Below, piece after piece: positions 16,544 to 24,724 of a DNA stretch of 64,000 nucleotides. This stretch comes from Poriferisodalis sp965208555. GTDB taxonomy: Bacteria; Actinomycetota; Acidimicrobiia; Acidimicrobiales; Poriferisodalaceae. How positions within the stretch are numbered: the stretch's first letter is position 1; each line of letters opens with the position of its first letter. The notes below the pieces were generated by a model. The model saw only the letters and a program-made list of their open reading frames with translations. It was not told where the DNA came from and ran no database searches. Where the stretch lies: positions 2,728,001 through 2,792,000 of the forward strand of contig NZ_OZ242342.1 in NCBI RefSeq assembly GCF_965208555.1, given 5' to 3'. Both the position numbers and the translations under genes were made by a program.

Positions 16544-17854
16544 TCAGCCCAGCGCGTCCGCTATTGCGTGCGCGTTGAACCTCAGCATGCCGATCAGCGT
16601 GTCGCCGTCTTCGCCTACCGGCGCGAGGCTTCCCGTGAGCAACTGCACCACGGCAATGTCTCCTGCGGCGGTCGCCAAGGCTTGGATGTCGACGTCGGAG
16701 TGTGTCGTCTCTGAGAACACTGCAGGCACGCCCTCGTGCTCGATGATCTCGGCGAGTTCCTCCAGCAGCGCAGGGTTGGTCTCCGCTGCAGTGGAGAGTG
16801 ACGGAATGACCGTGCCCACGACCTCGAAGTCGTAGCGGTCGGCAAAGTAGCCGAACGCATCATGGTTGGTGATCATGATGCGGCGGTCCGCTGGCACTGC
16901 CTCGAGAATCTCGGCGACCTCGGCATCGGCAGCTTCCAGCGCCTCACGGTAGGCATCCAGGCAGCCGTTGACCGTGTCGGCATCGGCGCCGGCATGGATC
17001 AGCTCGTCGGCCAGTTCGCCGAGGGCACCTGCGACACGCTGCAAATCGAACCAAACGTGAGGGTCGCCACCACTGTGGTCGTGGCCCTCGTGGTCGTGGT
17101 CGTCGTGGCCGTCTTCCTCGTCGTGGTCGTGGCCTTCGTGGTCGTCGTCGTGCCCGTCCTCTTCGTCGTGGTCGTGGCCTTCGTGGTCGTCGTCGTGCCC
17201 GTCCTCTTCGTCGTGGTCGTGGCCTTCGTGGTCGTCGTCGTGCCCGTCCTCTTCGTCGTGGTCGTGGCCTTCGTGGTCGTCGTCGTGCCCGTCCTCTTCG
17301 TCGTGGTCGTGGCCTTCGTGGTCGTCGTCGTGCCCGTCCTCTTCGTCGTGGTCGTGGCCTTCGTGGTCGTCGTCGTGCCCGTCCTCTTCGCCGTGGCCAT
17401 GGTCGTCGTGCCCACCGCTGAACTCGAATTCGATCGTGTCGATGTGCTCAGCCACCTCGAACACATGCACGCCCTCGGCCGCGACAGCTTCCAGGGTGTC
17501 GGTGAGGCGCTCCTCGAGACCGAGGCCGTTCGCAACCACCAGATCGGCTGCGTCCATCGTCTCGCGGTCTCGCAACGACGGCTCGTATGTGTGCGGGTCG
17601 CCGCCCTGCGGGATGAGGGTGGCCACCGAGACGCTGTCGTCGCAGCCCACGTTGCTGACCACGTCGGCCCAGATACCCGTGGTAGCGACCACCGATGGCA
17701 CCGTCGACGATGCGTCCGTCGCGTCAACCGCCTCGGTGTCGCTGTCGGTGCCGGTGCAAGCTGCTGCGAACAGCACCGCGGCAACCGTTACCACCAGTCC
17801 GCTTCGGCGGATCCGCCGGCGCCCTTGTCGATTCGCGACCGCTTCGACCGTCAT
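16544..17854 (-). CDS. znuA: zinc-binding lipoprotein ZnuA with expanded His/Asp repeat
   Basis: This 436-residue cluster A-I solute-binding lipoprotein captures zinc outside the membrane for ZnuBC. An Arg-rich N-terminus, a hydrophobic stretch and the lipobox FAAAC give an acylated Cys near residue 33. Ligand His candidates lie in GGDPHTYEPS, GDPHVWFD and TNHDAFGYF. Between the first two is a His/Asp/Glu-rich loop with six copies of a 15-residue unit, EEDGHDDDHEGHDHD, much longer than usual for the family. The ATG at 17854 has GGAGG 5' to it; starting at 17881 would add nine unsupported residues. A Fur/Zur-type box is 72 nt upstream, shared with znuC. Confidence 0.92.
   Translation of the reverse strand: MTVEAVANRQGRRRIRRSGLVVTVAAVLFAAACTGTDSDTEAVDATDASSTVPSVVATTGIWADVVSNVGCDDSVSVATLIPQGGDPHTYEPSLRDRETMDAADLVVANGLGLEERLTDTLEAVAAEGVHVFEVAEHIDTIEFEFSGGHDDHGHGEEDGHDDDHEGHDHDEEDGHDDDHEGHDHDEEDGHDDDHEGHDHDEEDGHDDDHEGHDHDEEDGHDDDHEGHDHDEEDGHDDDHEGHDHDEEDGHDDHDHEGHDHSGGDPHVWFDLQRVAGALGELADELIHAGADADTVNGCLDAYREALEAADAEVAEILEAVPADRRIMITNHDAFGYFADRYDFEVVGTVIPSLSTAAETNPALLEELAEIIEHEGVPAVFSETTHSDVDIQALATAAGDIAVVQLLTGSLAPVGEDGDTLIGMLRFNAHAIADALG
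17111..17390 (-). repeat. 45-bp in-frame tandem repeat inside znuA
   Basis: Five identical 45-bp units occupy 17156-17380, preceded by one unit with two mismatches (17111-17155) and followed by a partial copy to 17390. Each encodes 15 residues rich in His, Asp and Glu on the minus strand. The identity at DNA level, including synonymous positions, points to recent slippage or unequal recombination. Copy number may vary between strains or be misassembled. Confidence 0.97.
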
Positions 17855-17925
17855 GTGTGCCTCCCGTATGCTCCGATGCAAGTGCGGAAGAGCCCCGCTG
17901 GCGCTCTCGCCTCACGTCAGATTGT

Positions 17926-17944
17926 GAGAATGAGAATCAGTTTC
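17926..17944. promoter_or_regulatory. Fur/Zur-type operator between znuA and znuC
   Basis: GAGAATGAGAATCAGTTTC matches the classical 19-bp Fur box (GATAATGATAATCATTATC) at 15 of 19 positions by hand count. It lies in the divergent promoter region, 72 nt before the znuA start and about 59 nt before the znuC start. With a Zur-like gene just downstream of znuC, zinc-dependent repression of both transcripts is the simple reading. Confidence 0.7.
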
Positions 17945-18002
17945 AGCTACCCTATCGAGGCTTGGTAACCCAAGCACCTTCGAAATCGAAGCGAGGCAGG
18001 CC

Positions 18003-18881
18003 CTGTTTCATCTCCACGACATCCGTGTCTCGTTCGGGCCCTGCCACGTGCTCGAGACAGGCGATCTGAAGCTCGACGGCCCGTCCTCGGTCGCACTCAT
18101 GGGTCCGAACGGGAGCGGCAAAACCACCTTGCTGCGGGTGCTCAGCGGGTTGCAACGCCCGACGTCGGGCCGATTGGAATCGGCCGGCGACGTCAGGGTG
18201 GGGTTTGTGTGCCAGCATCACCAACCGCACCCCTTCATGCCGATGACCGTGCAAGAGGTGCTGACCATCGGGCGATACCGCAGCAGCGGACTCTTGAGGC
18301 GGTTTCGTCGCAGCGACAAGGAAGCGGTTCGCGTTGCTGCTGAGCGGCTCGACGTTGCACACCTGCGTCACAAATCGTTTGGCGAGCTCTCCGGGGGCCA
18401 GCGTCAGCGAGTGATGGTGGCGATGGTGCTCGCGTCGGACTATGACTGCTTGCTCTTGGACGAGCCGATCACCGGCCTGGACTTGCCGAGCCAGACGACC
18501 ATTCTCGAGGTGATCGAGGCTGAGCGTGCGGCCGGCCACCTCGTGGTGATGTCAACGCACCACCTGCAGGAGGCACGACGCTGTGATCGTGTGCTGTTGC
18601 TGAAGGGGATGGTGCTTGCCGACGGGTCTCCCGACGAGGTGCTGACCGATGCGCACCTGACGGCGGCATTCGGCGGCGCAGTGGTGGCCCACGACGGCAC
18701 CGAGCACGAGTTCATCATGGAGAGCACCCACGCCCACGAGGCAGGCGATCCCGGTCACAGCCCGTATGTCGGCGTCGTCTCGCACGCCCGTCACGGCCAG
18801 CTTGCGCCGCCAGGCAGCCACCACGGTCACCATCACGACCATGACCACGAAGCAGAGCACCAGCACGCTCGACGTCTCTGA
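18003..18881 (+). CDS. znuC: zinc ABC transporter ATP-binding protein (ZnuC-like) with His-rich tail
   Basis: An ABC ATPase with Walker A GPNGSGKTT, Q-loop at FVCQHH, signature LSGGQRQRV, Walker B CLLLDEP and switch His in STHH. The frame is open upstream of the only GTG (18048). The normal first strand of the domain, LFHLHDIRVSFGPCHVLE, begins at a CTG at 18003 that follows GAGG, so I place the start there; from the GTG the protein would be 277 residues and lack that strand. The last 30 residues are His-rich (PGSHHGHHHDHDHEAEHQH), unusual for an ATPase and probably zinc binding. It is divergent from znuA and followed by zur. Confidence 0.88.
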   Translation: MFHLHDIRVSFGPCHVLETGDLKLDGPSSVALMGPNGSGKTTLLRVLSGLQRPTSGRLESAGDVRVGFVCQHHQPHPFMPMTVQEVLTIGRYRSSGLLRRFRRSDKEAVRVAAERLDVAHLRHKSFGELSGGQRQRVMVAMVLASDYDCLLLDEPITGLDLPSQTTILEVIEAERAAGHLVVMSTHHLQEARRCDRVLLLKGMVLADGSPDEVLTDAHLTAAFGGAVVAHDGTEHEFIMESTHAHEAGDPGHSPYVGVVSHARHGQLAPPGSHHGHHHDHDHEAEHQHARRL

Positions 18882-18943
18882 CCGCCCGGGGCGGTCTGCC
18901 GTTGCCCCGCTGATCTGTTTGCCAGCCTGACCGGGAAAGCCAG

Positions 18944-19402
18944 ATGGAGCCTCCGAAGGATCTCGATCAACTCCACGAAGAAGTCGGGCGGCGCTTGGCC
19001 GTCTCCGGTCAGCGCTACACCGGCGGGCGGCGTGCCCTTGTCGACGTGCTTGCGACGGCACAGCGCCCGTTGACGCTGCGCGACATCGTGCTGCTGGTTC
19101 CCGAGCTGCCCCAGAGCTCGGCGTACCGGAATCTCGACGCTCTCCGGGAGGGGGGCATCGTCTACCGCATCAGCGCCGGCGGCGATCGGGCCCACTTCGA
19201 GCTGGCCGAGTCGCTGCTCGGGCATCACCATCACCTGATCTGCGTGTCGTGCGGGACCATCGAGGACATGCGCCTCGACGGCAAGCTCGAGGACGAGGTC
19301 GACCGAGCGCTTGTCGGCGCTGCGGGCGAGGCGGGTTTTACGCCCCTGCGTCACAGCCTCGATCTGTACGGCGAGTGCTCCGACTGCGGGGACGAGACCT
19401 AG
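18944..19402 (+). CDS. zur: Fur-family transcriptional regulator, probably Zur
   Basis: A 152-residue Fur-family repressor. The N-terminal winged helix has QRYTGGRRALVDVL and the recognition-helix region PQSSAYRNLDALREGGIVYRI. The C-terminal metal and dimer domain has GHHHHLICVSCGTIEDM and the terminal YGECSDCGDE, so both structural CxxC pairs are present. It lies 62 nt after znuC on the same strand, and the shared znuA-znuC control region carries a Fur-type box. The context makes zinc the likely co-repressor. An iron or manganese regulator is less likely but not excluded. Confidence 0.88.
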   Translation: MEPPKDLDQLHEEVGRRLAVSGQRYTGGRRALVDVLATAQRPLTLRDIVLLVPELPQSSAYRNLDALREGGIVYRISAGGDRAHFELAESLLGHHHHLICVSCGTIEDMRLDGKLEDEVDRALVGAAGEAGFTPLRHSLDLYGECSDCGDET

Positions 19403-19415
19403 TTCGACGTGTGCG

Positions 19416-19922
19416 TCAGGCGCGGGCCTGCTCGTCGGTGACGATGGGCGGCTCGGTGGACCAGGGGAAGTTGATCCACAGGTCGGTGCGGCGCCACACC
19501 CAGTCGCAGTTGACGGTCGACCACGGCTTCTCGTACAGCACGGCGGTGCGGACGCTGCGCACCCGCGGCAGGCAGAAGTCGTACACCAGCTTGAGCGTGT
19601 GGCCGGTGTCGGCAACGTCGTCGGCGATCAGGATGTCCGAATCGCGGTGGTCGACCAGGTCGGGGGTGGGCGGCAGCATGATCGGCACTTCGAGGCGCTC
19701 GTCGACGCCGGTGTAGTACTCGCAGTTCATGACGTAGATGTTCTTGACCGACAGGGCGTAGCCCAGCGAGCCCGCGCAGAACAGCCCGCCCCGGGCGATG
19801 GCCAGGATCATCTGGGGCCGGTAGCCGTCGTCGGCGATCATCTGCGCCAGCTCTCGCACGGCCACGCCGTAGCGCCGCCAGTCCATCACCTCGCGTTCTT
19901 CAGCGTCAGTCGCCTCGCTCAC
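19416..19922 (-). CDS. phosphoribosyltransferase (Gpt/HGPRT-like)
   Basis: A 168-residue type I phosphoribosyltransferase. The PRPP-binding motif is ILIADDVADTGHTLKLVYDF, and the N-terminal MILAIARGGLFCAGSLGYAL forms the PPi loop. The C-terminal TDLWINFPWS is shared with xanthine/hypoxanthine-type enzymes, which salvage purine bases onto PRPP. I chose the GTG at 19922, which follows GGGAGG, over 19946. It is convergent with zur (13-nt gap), so the two transcripts end face to face. The purine specificity is an inference from length and the C-terminal motif. Confidence 0.82.
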   Translation of the reverse strand: MSEATDAEEREVMDWRRYGVAVRELAQMIADDGYRPQMILAIARGGLFCAGSLGYALSVKNIYVMNCEYYTGVDERLEVPIMLPPTPDLVDHRDSDILIADDVADTGHTLKLVYDFCLPRVRSVRTAVLYEKPWSTVNCDWVWRRTDLWINFPWSTEPPIVTDEQARA

Positions 19923-20036
19923 AAGCCCTCCCAGGCCGTCCCGCACCGTCCAACCCCGAACCTAGGCGCGCTCTGAACCGCGCTCCGGCTCATCCGTCGG
20001 CGTCCGCATCACCGAGCTCCGAAACGTGCCTGTTCG

Positions 20037-21203
20037 ATGCTGGCGCTACGGTCGGCTCCGGTGATTCTTGACGCATCTGACCGGCCAACGCGGCTGGACC
20101 CGATTCAAGGTGTGCTGGAGATCCTCGACCGTGCCTCCATGACGGGCACCAACAAGCTCGGGCTCCTCCTGACATTGCTCGACTTGGCCCCAACCGTTGA
20201 CAGCGATGCGCCGGTCATCACCCGAACGCAGATGGCAGAGCGCTGCATCGAGATCCACTGGGAGCATGCGCGTCCGTATCAAGGAGTCACGCTGCGCCAG
20301 AGTTCGGCACGCAAGCGGCGCGACGACGGCACGGTTGCAGATGACACAACGGTCATGCAGGAGATTCACCGACTCCGCGAGTTGCTGCTGGACTGCAGAC
20401 GCGGCGACCTGCGCGACAAACCGCTGGGCGTCGTCAAGCGGAGCGCCGAAGGCACCACATGGCACTCAAGATGGGCAGAAGCACTCGAGACTGCGCTCGC
20501 GAGGGTCCGCGCTTCCCTGCTGAAGAACCCGGTACGTCTGCTGCAGGAGCTGCCGGGCAAGCCTGCGCCTTTCTTATACGACCTCGAATCGGACACGGCG
20601 GGCCTGACGCTGTTCCCCGACGCCTTGCAAGGCCTGACGAAGTTCGGAGGTGTACTGCGACCGTTAGTCGAGTTCAGGTTCGCCCAGGCGGTCATGAGGA
20701 TCAACCGCGAAACACTTCAACTGCCGGTCGACGATGTCTATTCCCATCTGTTCGGACGCGGGCGGGTGATGCCGCCGCCGAAGATGCGTGAGCGTCTGAT
20801 TGACATTCAGAGTGGTCGCTGCATCTACACGGGTGATCGATTGAAGGGGGCCAGCGGATCCCTCGATCATGTTGTGCCGTGGTCGCGGGCGCGTCTCTCG
20901 CAGATCGAGAACTTCGTTATGACATCCCGGACCGTCAACAGCAAGAAATCCGACTCATTGCTTGCGCCAACGGCGATGGAGAATTGGCTTCACCACGTCG
21001 ATCGCAGTTCCGACGATCTGCACGAGTGTGCACGTGACCACGGTTGGATGGCTGATCTCGACAGCGTGCGCCGTGTGGCATTTCACATCTACCGGGCTGC
21101 CGACGCCAACACGGGCGTCTGGAGCTTTGAGAACGGAGAACACCGAATTGAGCCGCTTGGCGACAAGGGCAAGCGCGTCGTGCTCGACCTGCTGCAGGAC
21201 TGA
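20037..21203 (+). CDS. HNH endonuclease domain protein
   Basis: A 388-residue protein with an HNH nuclease motif at about residues 254-306: QSGRCIYTGDRL (one Cys only), SLDHVVPWS (Asp277-His278), IENFVM (Asn292) and TVNSKKSD (Asn301, Lys304). The preceding 250 residues are helical, with charged segments and no domain I recognise. The single Cys argues against a zinc-ribbon version. It stands alone between a leftward phosphoribosyltransferase and a nitroreductase, and uses some codons rarer here (TTA, ATA), suggesting transfer. It could be an orphan defence or restriction nuclease. Start at ATG 20037 or GTG 20061. Confidence 0.7.
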   Translation: MLALRSAPVILDASDRPTRLDPIQGVLEILDRASMTGTNKLGLLLTLLDLAPTVDSDAPVITRTQMAERCIEIHWEHARPYQGVTLRQSSARKRRDDGTVADDTTVMQEIHRLRELLLDCRRGDLRDKPLGVVKRSAEGTTWHSRWAEALETALARVRASLLKNPVRLLQELPGKPAPFLYDLESDTAGLTLFPDALQGLTKFGGVLRPLVEFRFAQAVMRINRETLQLPVDDVYSHLFGRGRVMPPPKMRERLIDIQSGRCIYTGDRLKGASGSLDHVVPWSRARLSQIENFVMTSRTVNSKKSDSLLAPTAMENWLHHVDRSSDDLHECARDHGWMADLDSVRRVAFHIYRAADANTGVWSFENGEHRIEPLGDKGKRVVLDLLQD

Positions 21204-21342
21204 CGTTCTGAGCCGATCGCACCGGGTGACTGGCCGACAGTTCGAACCGACCTGATGTTCGGGCTGTGGCTACTGTTGCGGCGTCGTCGGCGAGGATCGG
21301 CGTCTGGTCGGCAACGGCCAACTCCAAGCAAGCGAGGGGATC

Positions 21343-21984
21343 ATGGAACTTGGCGAAGCAGCACTGACGTCGATGACGACGAGGTACTTCACGACCGATC
21401 CGGTGTCGGACGAGACGCTGGAGCAGGCGTTCGACTATGCACGGCACGCACCCCAGGGCGGCAACCGCCAGCCGGTGCGGTTCATCGTGGTCCGCGACGA
21501 GGCGAAGAAGCGGCAGCTGCAGGAGTGGTACCTGGAGCCGTGGAAGGCCTACCTGGGCATGGCCCGGTCGGGCGACATCGAGATCGTCGGCGAGAAGGCC
21601 AACCGCCTGCTCGACAGCGCTGACCACTTCGCCGAGCACTTCGCCGAGGTGCCGGTGATCGTGGTGGCCTGCGGCTACATCGACGGCGTCCATCCCACCG
21701 ACACCGAGCTGGGACGTCTCAGCGTCGTGGGCGGCGGCTCGATTTACCCAGCCGTGCAGAACTTCCTGCTCGGCTGCCGTGAGGCCGGCCTGGGCACCGC
21801 GCTCACCACGCTGCTGTGCATGTACGAGCCACAGGTCGCCGAGATGCTGGACATTCCCGAAGGCGTGGCGACCGCGGCTCACATTGCCGTCGGCTACCGG
21901 TCGACGCCGTTCCCGCGCAAGCTCGATCGCCTGCCGCTGTCGGAGATCGTCTTCGACGAGACTTGGGGCAACTCGACCTACTGA
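21343..21984 (+). CDS. nitroreductase-family FMN oxidoreductase
   Basis: A 213-residue nitroreductase-fold protein. The N-terminal TTRYFTTDPVSDETLEQAFDYARHAPQGGNRQPVRFIVV is the family's FMN-binding start (the Arg and the SxGN/QGGN loop). GSIYPAVQNFLLGCREAGLGTALTT and a C-terminal Gly-Tyr-Arg complete the domain. The length is typical. The ATG at 21343 is preceded by AGGGGATC. Members reduce nitro, quinone or enone groups with NAD(P)H. It is followed by a membrane protein gene; no operon partner defines the substrate. Confidence 0.85.
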   Translation: MELGEAALTSMTTRYFTTDPVSDETLEQAFDYARHAPQGGNRQPVRFIVVRDEAKKRQLQEWYLEPWKAYLGMARSGDIEIVGEKANRLLDSADHFAEHFAEVPVIVVACGYIDGVHPTDTELGRLSVVGGGSIYPAVQNFLLGCREAGLGTALTTLLCMYEPQVAEMLDIPEGVATAAHIAVGYRSTPFPRKLDRLPLSEIVFDETWGNSTY

Positions 21985-22065
21985 CCACTAGCGAGCACTC
22001 TCGGTGCCGTCGGTGCGAAGCCGACTGGACAGCGCTCAGACCGTGTCCGGCTTCGCATCCGCGCC

Positions 22066-23376
22066 ATGACGGAGCCGGAAGATTCGGCTGCTGATGCTCC
22101 GCCCGCCACTCACCGTGGCCTGAGAGCCGAAGCCGAGACGCTTCGGGCGGTGGGCCTCGCTCCTGACGAGGCGCTGCTGGTCGCTGCACGGCGGCTGGCT
22201 GGGGGCGACGCCGAGGTGAGGGCGTTTGCTCGGGAGCGCTTCGCCGGCATATGGGACGAGCCCGAGCCTGCGCTGGCGGACGCCGACGAGCGCGGCACCG
22301 AGCGACGCGGGTTCTGGATCATGGCGGCGTTCGCCGCCGCGGCGGCGGTGGCGGTGCGGCTGCCCGAGGCGTTCGGATTCAGCCTGACCGACTCCGACGA
22401 CGCCAGTTTCTATGCACGCAACGTCAGCCTGCTCGTGTTGCCTGCGCTGGCGGGCTGGTTCGTGTGGCTGAGTCGACCGCCGCGCTGGGCGATGGTCGTG
22501 ATCGTCGCCGTCTTCGCAATTTCAGCAGCGGTCATCAACGCCTATCCGTTCGACGACGACAGTTCGACCCTTGTGCTCGCAGCGCTCCACCTGCCCGTGC
22601 TGCTGTGGCTGGTTGTCGGTCTCGCTCGGACCGGAGAACGATGGCGGCTGTCAGGCCCGCGCATGGACTACGTGCGTTTCACGGGCGAGTGGATTGTGTA
22701 CGGCGCGCTGATCGCGCTCGCGGGCGCTGTGTTCAGCGCACTCACCGTCGGTGCGTTCGTTGCCCTGGACGTCGACACGAGGTGGATGACGGAGTGGGTG
22801 ATGGTCGCCGGGGCGGCTGGCGCCGTAGTCGTCACCGCCTGGCTCGTCGAGTTCTGGGCCGGTGCCGTCTCGAAGTTCGCCTCGATGCTGGCGTACATCT
22901 TCACGCCGCTCTTCGCAGCGATGTTGGTGGTTTTCCTGGTGGCTGTGCCGGCGACCGGCCGGAGTATCGAGGGCGAGCGGGAGGCGCTCATCCTGTTCAA
23001 CGTGCTGCTGGGTCTCGTCGTCGGCCTGCTGCTGTTCTGCGGCGCCGCGCGACGCCCGAGTGATCGACCGGGATTCTTCGATGGCGCTGCGGCTCTGCTC
23101 GCCGCTGCGGGGCTGCTCACCGCTGTCCTGACGCTGGCGGCCGTAATCGGGCGCATCGCGGACTTCGGTTGGAGCCCGAACCGAGCCGCGATTGCGGGCA
23201 TCAATGCGATCTTCCTGGTGAACCTGGCAGGCAGCGTCTGGCTCTACATTGCGCTCTGGCGCCGCCAGCGTCCCTTCGACGACCTCGTGCGCTGGCAGAC
23301 CGCCCATCTCAGCGTCTATGCCGCATGGGCCGCAGTAGTCGTCGTCGCCTTCCCGCCGATCTTCGGCTTCGCGTGA
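22066..23376 (+). CDS. DUF4153-like integral membrane protein
   Basis: This 436-residue protein has a soluble N-terminal part of about 85 residues (RAEAETLRAVGLAPDEALLVAARRLAGG..VRAFARERFAGIW, helical) followed by roughly ten to eleven membrane segments. The middle VRFTGEWIVYGALIALAGAVFSALTVGAF and the later EREALILFNVLLGLVVGLLLF resemble the DUF4153 family. Function of the family is not established. It starts at ATG 22066. There is no obvious operon partner. Confidence 0.65.
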   Translation: MTEPEDSAADAPPATHRGLRAEAETLRAVGLAPDEALLVAARRLAGGDAEVRAFARERFAGIWDEPEPALADADERGTERRGFWIMAAFAAAAAVAVRLPEAFGFSLTDSDDASFYARNVSLLVLPALAGWFVWLSRPPRWAMVVIVAVFAISAAVINAYPFDDDSSTLVLAALHLPVLLWLVVGLARTGERWRLSGPRMDYVRFTGEWIVYGALIALAGAVFSALTVGAFVALDVDTRWMTEWVMVAGAAGAVVVTAWLVEFWAGAVSKFASMLAYIFTPLFAAMLVVFLVAVPATGRSIEGEREALILFNVLLGLVVGLLLFCGAARRPSDRPGFFDGAAALLAAAGLLTAVLTLAAVIGRIADFGWSPNRAAIAGINAIFLVNLAGSVWLYIALWRRQRPFDDLVRWQTAHLSVYAAWAAVVVVAFPPIFGFA

Positions 23377-23471
23377 CACGAGCTGGCGGATGGGCAGGGC
23401 GACGAAAGCTCTAGCGTTCTCGGCTGATCGGCTGCGAGGCGCGGCCCGGCAGCGGAGACGGGGAGCACGAC

Positions 23472-24284
23472 ATGGCGATGACCGACGAGGAGCGGCGCGA
23501 AGCGGCTGCGGCGCTGCTGCATGCCGAGAACACCCGCGAGTGGATCGACCCGATCACCGACACCTACCCGGGCGCCGACAACGAGGACGCCTACGCCATC
23601 GGCCAGTACGTGACCGACGCCAAGGTGGCGGCCGGCCGCGTCATCAAGGGCTACAAGGTCGGCCTCACGTCCAAGGCCATGCGTTCGACATCGGGCGCCA
23701 CCGAGCCCGACTACGGGACGCTGTTCGACAACTGGTTCCTCGACGAGGGCTCCATCGTGCCCGCCTCGATCCTGAACGTCCCGCTGGTGGAAATCGAGAT
23801 CGTCTTCGTGCTGAAGTCCGACCTGGGCGGGCCCGACACCAATGCCATCGATGTGATGCGTGCCACCGACTTCATCCTGCCTGGCATCGAGGTGGTGGAT
23901 CGGCGCTACAACCGGCGCAGCACCCAGGCCGGCGTGGTGGACAGCATCGCCGACGCTGCTTCATGCGGGTTCATCATCGTGGGCGGCCGGCCCACCAAGC
24001 TCACCGACATCGACATCCGCCACATCGGCGGCGCGCTGTACCTGAACGGTGATCTCGAAGAGTCCGGCACCGCCGCAGCCGTCATGGGCAACCCGCTCAA
24101 CTCGGTGGCTTGGCTCGCCCGCAAGCTCCATGAGTTCGGCGTCACGATGTCGGCGGGCCACTCGATCCTGTCGGGCTCGTTCATCCGCGCCCGCACGATC
24201 CGCCCCGGCGATGCCGTCGTCGCCGACTTCGGTCCGTTGGGCCAAATCAGCTTCGGCGTCGGCCTGCCCCAGGGCGACGGCTGA
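23472..24284 (+). CDS. 2-oxo-hept-4-ene-1,7-dioate / 2-keto-4-pentenoate hydratase-like protein
   Basis: A 270-residue hydratase of the MhpD/HpaH group, which adds water to 2-hydroxydienoates after meta-cleavage of aromatic rings. GYKVGLTSKAMRSTSGATEPDYGTLFDNWF matches the family's substrate and metal region, then VEIEIVFVLKSDLGGPDTNAIDVMRATDFILPGIEVVDRR carries the Glu pair for the divalent metal, and AGHSILSGSFIRAR...GQISFGVG ends the barrel. Similarity seems closest to HpaH. The ATG follows GGGGAG. It is convergent with the RidA gene (11-nt gap). No ring-cleavage dioxygenase of the extradiol type is in the window, so the pathway is open. Confidence 0.85.
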   Translation: MAMTDEERREAAAALLHAENTREWIDPITDTYPGADNEDAYAIGQYVTDAKVAAGRVIKGYKVGLTSKAMRSTSGATEPDYGTLFDNWFLDEGSIVPASILNVPLVEIEIVFVLKSDLGGPDTNAIDVMRATDFILPGIEVVDRRYNRRSTQAGVVDSIADAASCGFIIVGGRPTKLTDIDIRHIGGALYLNGDLEESGTAAAVMGNPLNSVAWLARKLHEFGVTMSAGHSILSGSFIRARTIRPGDAVVADFGPLGQISFGVGLPQGDG

Positions 24285-24295
24285 GACGCAGCAGC

Positions 24296-24682
24296 TCAGT
24301 CTGCGACGTAGGCCACGAAGGTGCAGGAGATCTGCACCGGCCCGCCGCCCTCCACCTTCATGTTGTGGCGGGACGGCCGCGATTCCGGGTCGGGAAATCG
24401 CTCCAGCCACGGACCGTTCAGTGCCGGGCGTGAGGCCGCCGGGTCGGTGACGTAGAACGTCATCTTGGCCATGTCGTCCCAGGTGGCGCCAGCGCCTTCC
24501 AGCATCTGGCCGACGTGGGTGAACAGGTTCTCGATCTGCTCCTCGAGCGTGTCCGGCACCTCGCGACTGCCCGGGTTGGTCGGCGGCGTGATGCTGGACA
24601 CCACCAGCGGCCCGATCCGCGTCGCAGCGGGAATCGGGTTCTGGTGCTGGAAGCTCTCGATCTCGATCGACCTGCGCGCCAT
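24296..24682 (-). CDS. RidA-family protein
   Basis: A single-domain, 128-residue RidA/YjgF protein: HQNPIPAATRIGPLVVSSITPP at the N-terminus, LEEQIENLFTHVGQMLEGAGATWDDMAKMTFYVTD in the helix-strand region, and SRPSRHNMKVEGGGPVQISCTFVAYV at the end. The catalytic Arg position reads SRHN rather than ARS, so imine deaminase activity is uncertain. It is the second gene type of this family in the window. It is followed upstream on the same strand by DUF1330 and dioxygenase genes, so it could help process an unstable enol or imine product in that pathway. Confidence 0.85.
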   Translation of the reverse strand: MARRSIEIESFQHQNPIPAATRIGPLVVSSITPPTNPGSREVPDTLEEQIENLFTHVGQMLEGAGATWDDMAKMTFYVTDPAASRPALNGPWLERFPDPESRPSRHNMKVEGGGPVQISCTFVAYVAD

Positions 24683-24724
24683 GTCCTGATGCTCCTGAGT
24701 GGCTGCTCGCTGTGAATGGGGGCG

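Noticed and set aside
17111..17390. Repeat array considered as CRISPR
   Set aside because: Units are contiguous 45-bp copies without spacers and are in frame within znuA.
16862..17968. 368-codon plus-strand ORF encoding a Val-rich hydrophobic protein opposite znuA
   Set aside because: It is the antisense reading of the His/Asp repeat (GAC/CAC become GTC/GTG). ZnuA is clearly the real gene, with lipobox and conserved ligands.
21225..21260. GTTCGAACC, reminiscent of a tRNA T-loop
   Set aside because: The flanking bases do not form a T-stem, and no acceptor, D or anticodon arm is visible upstream.
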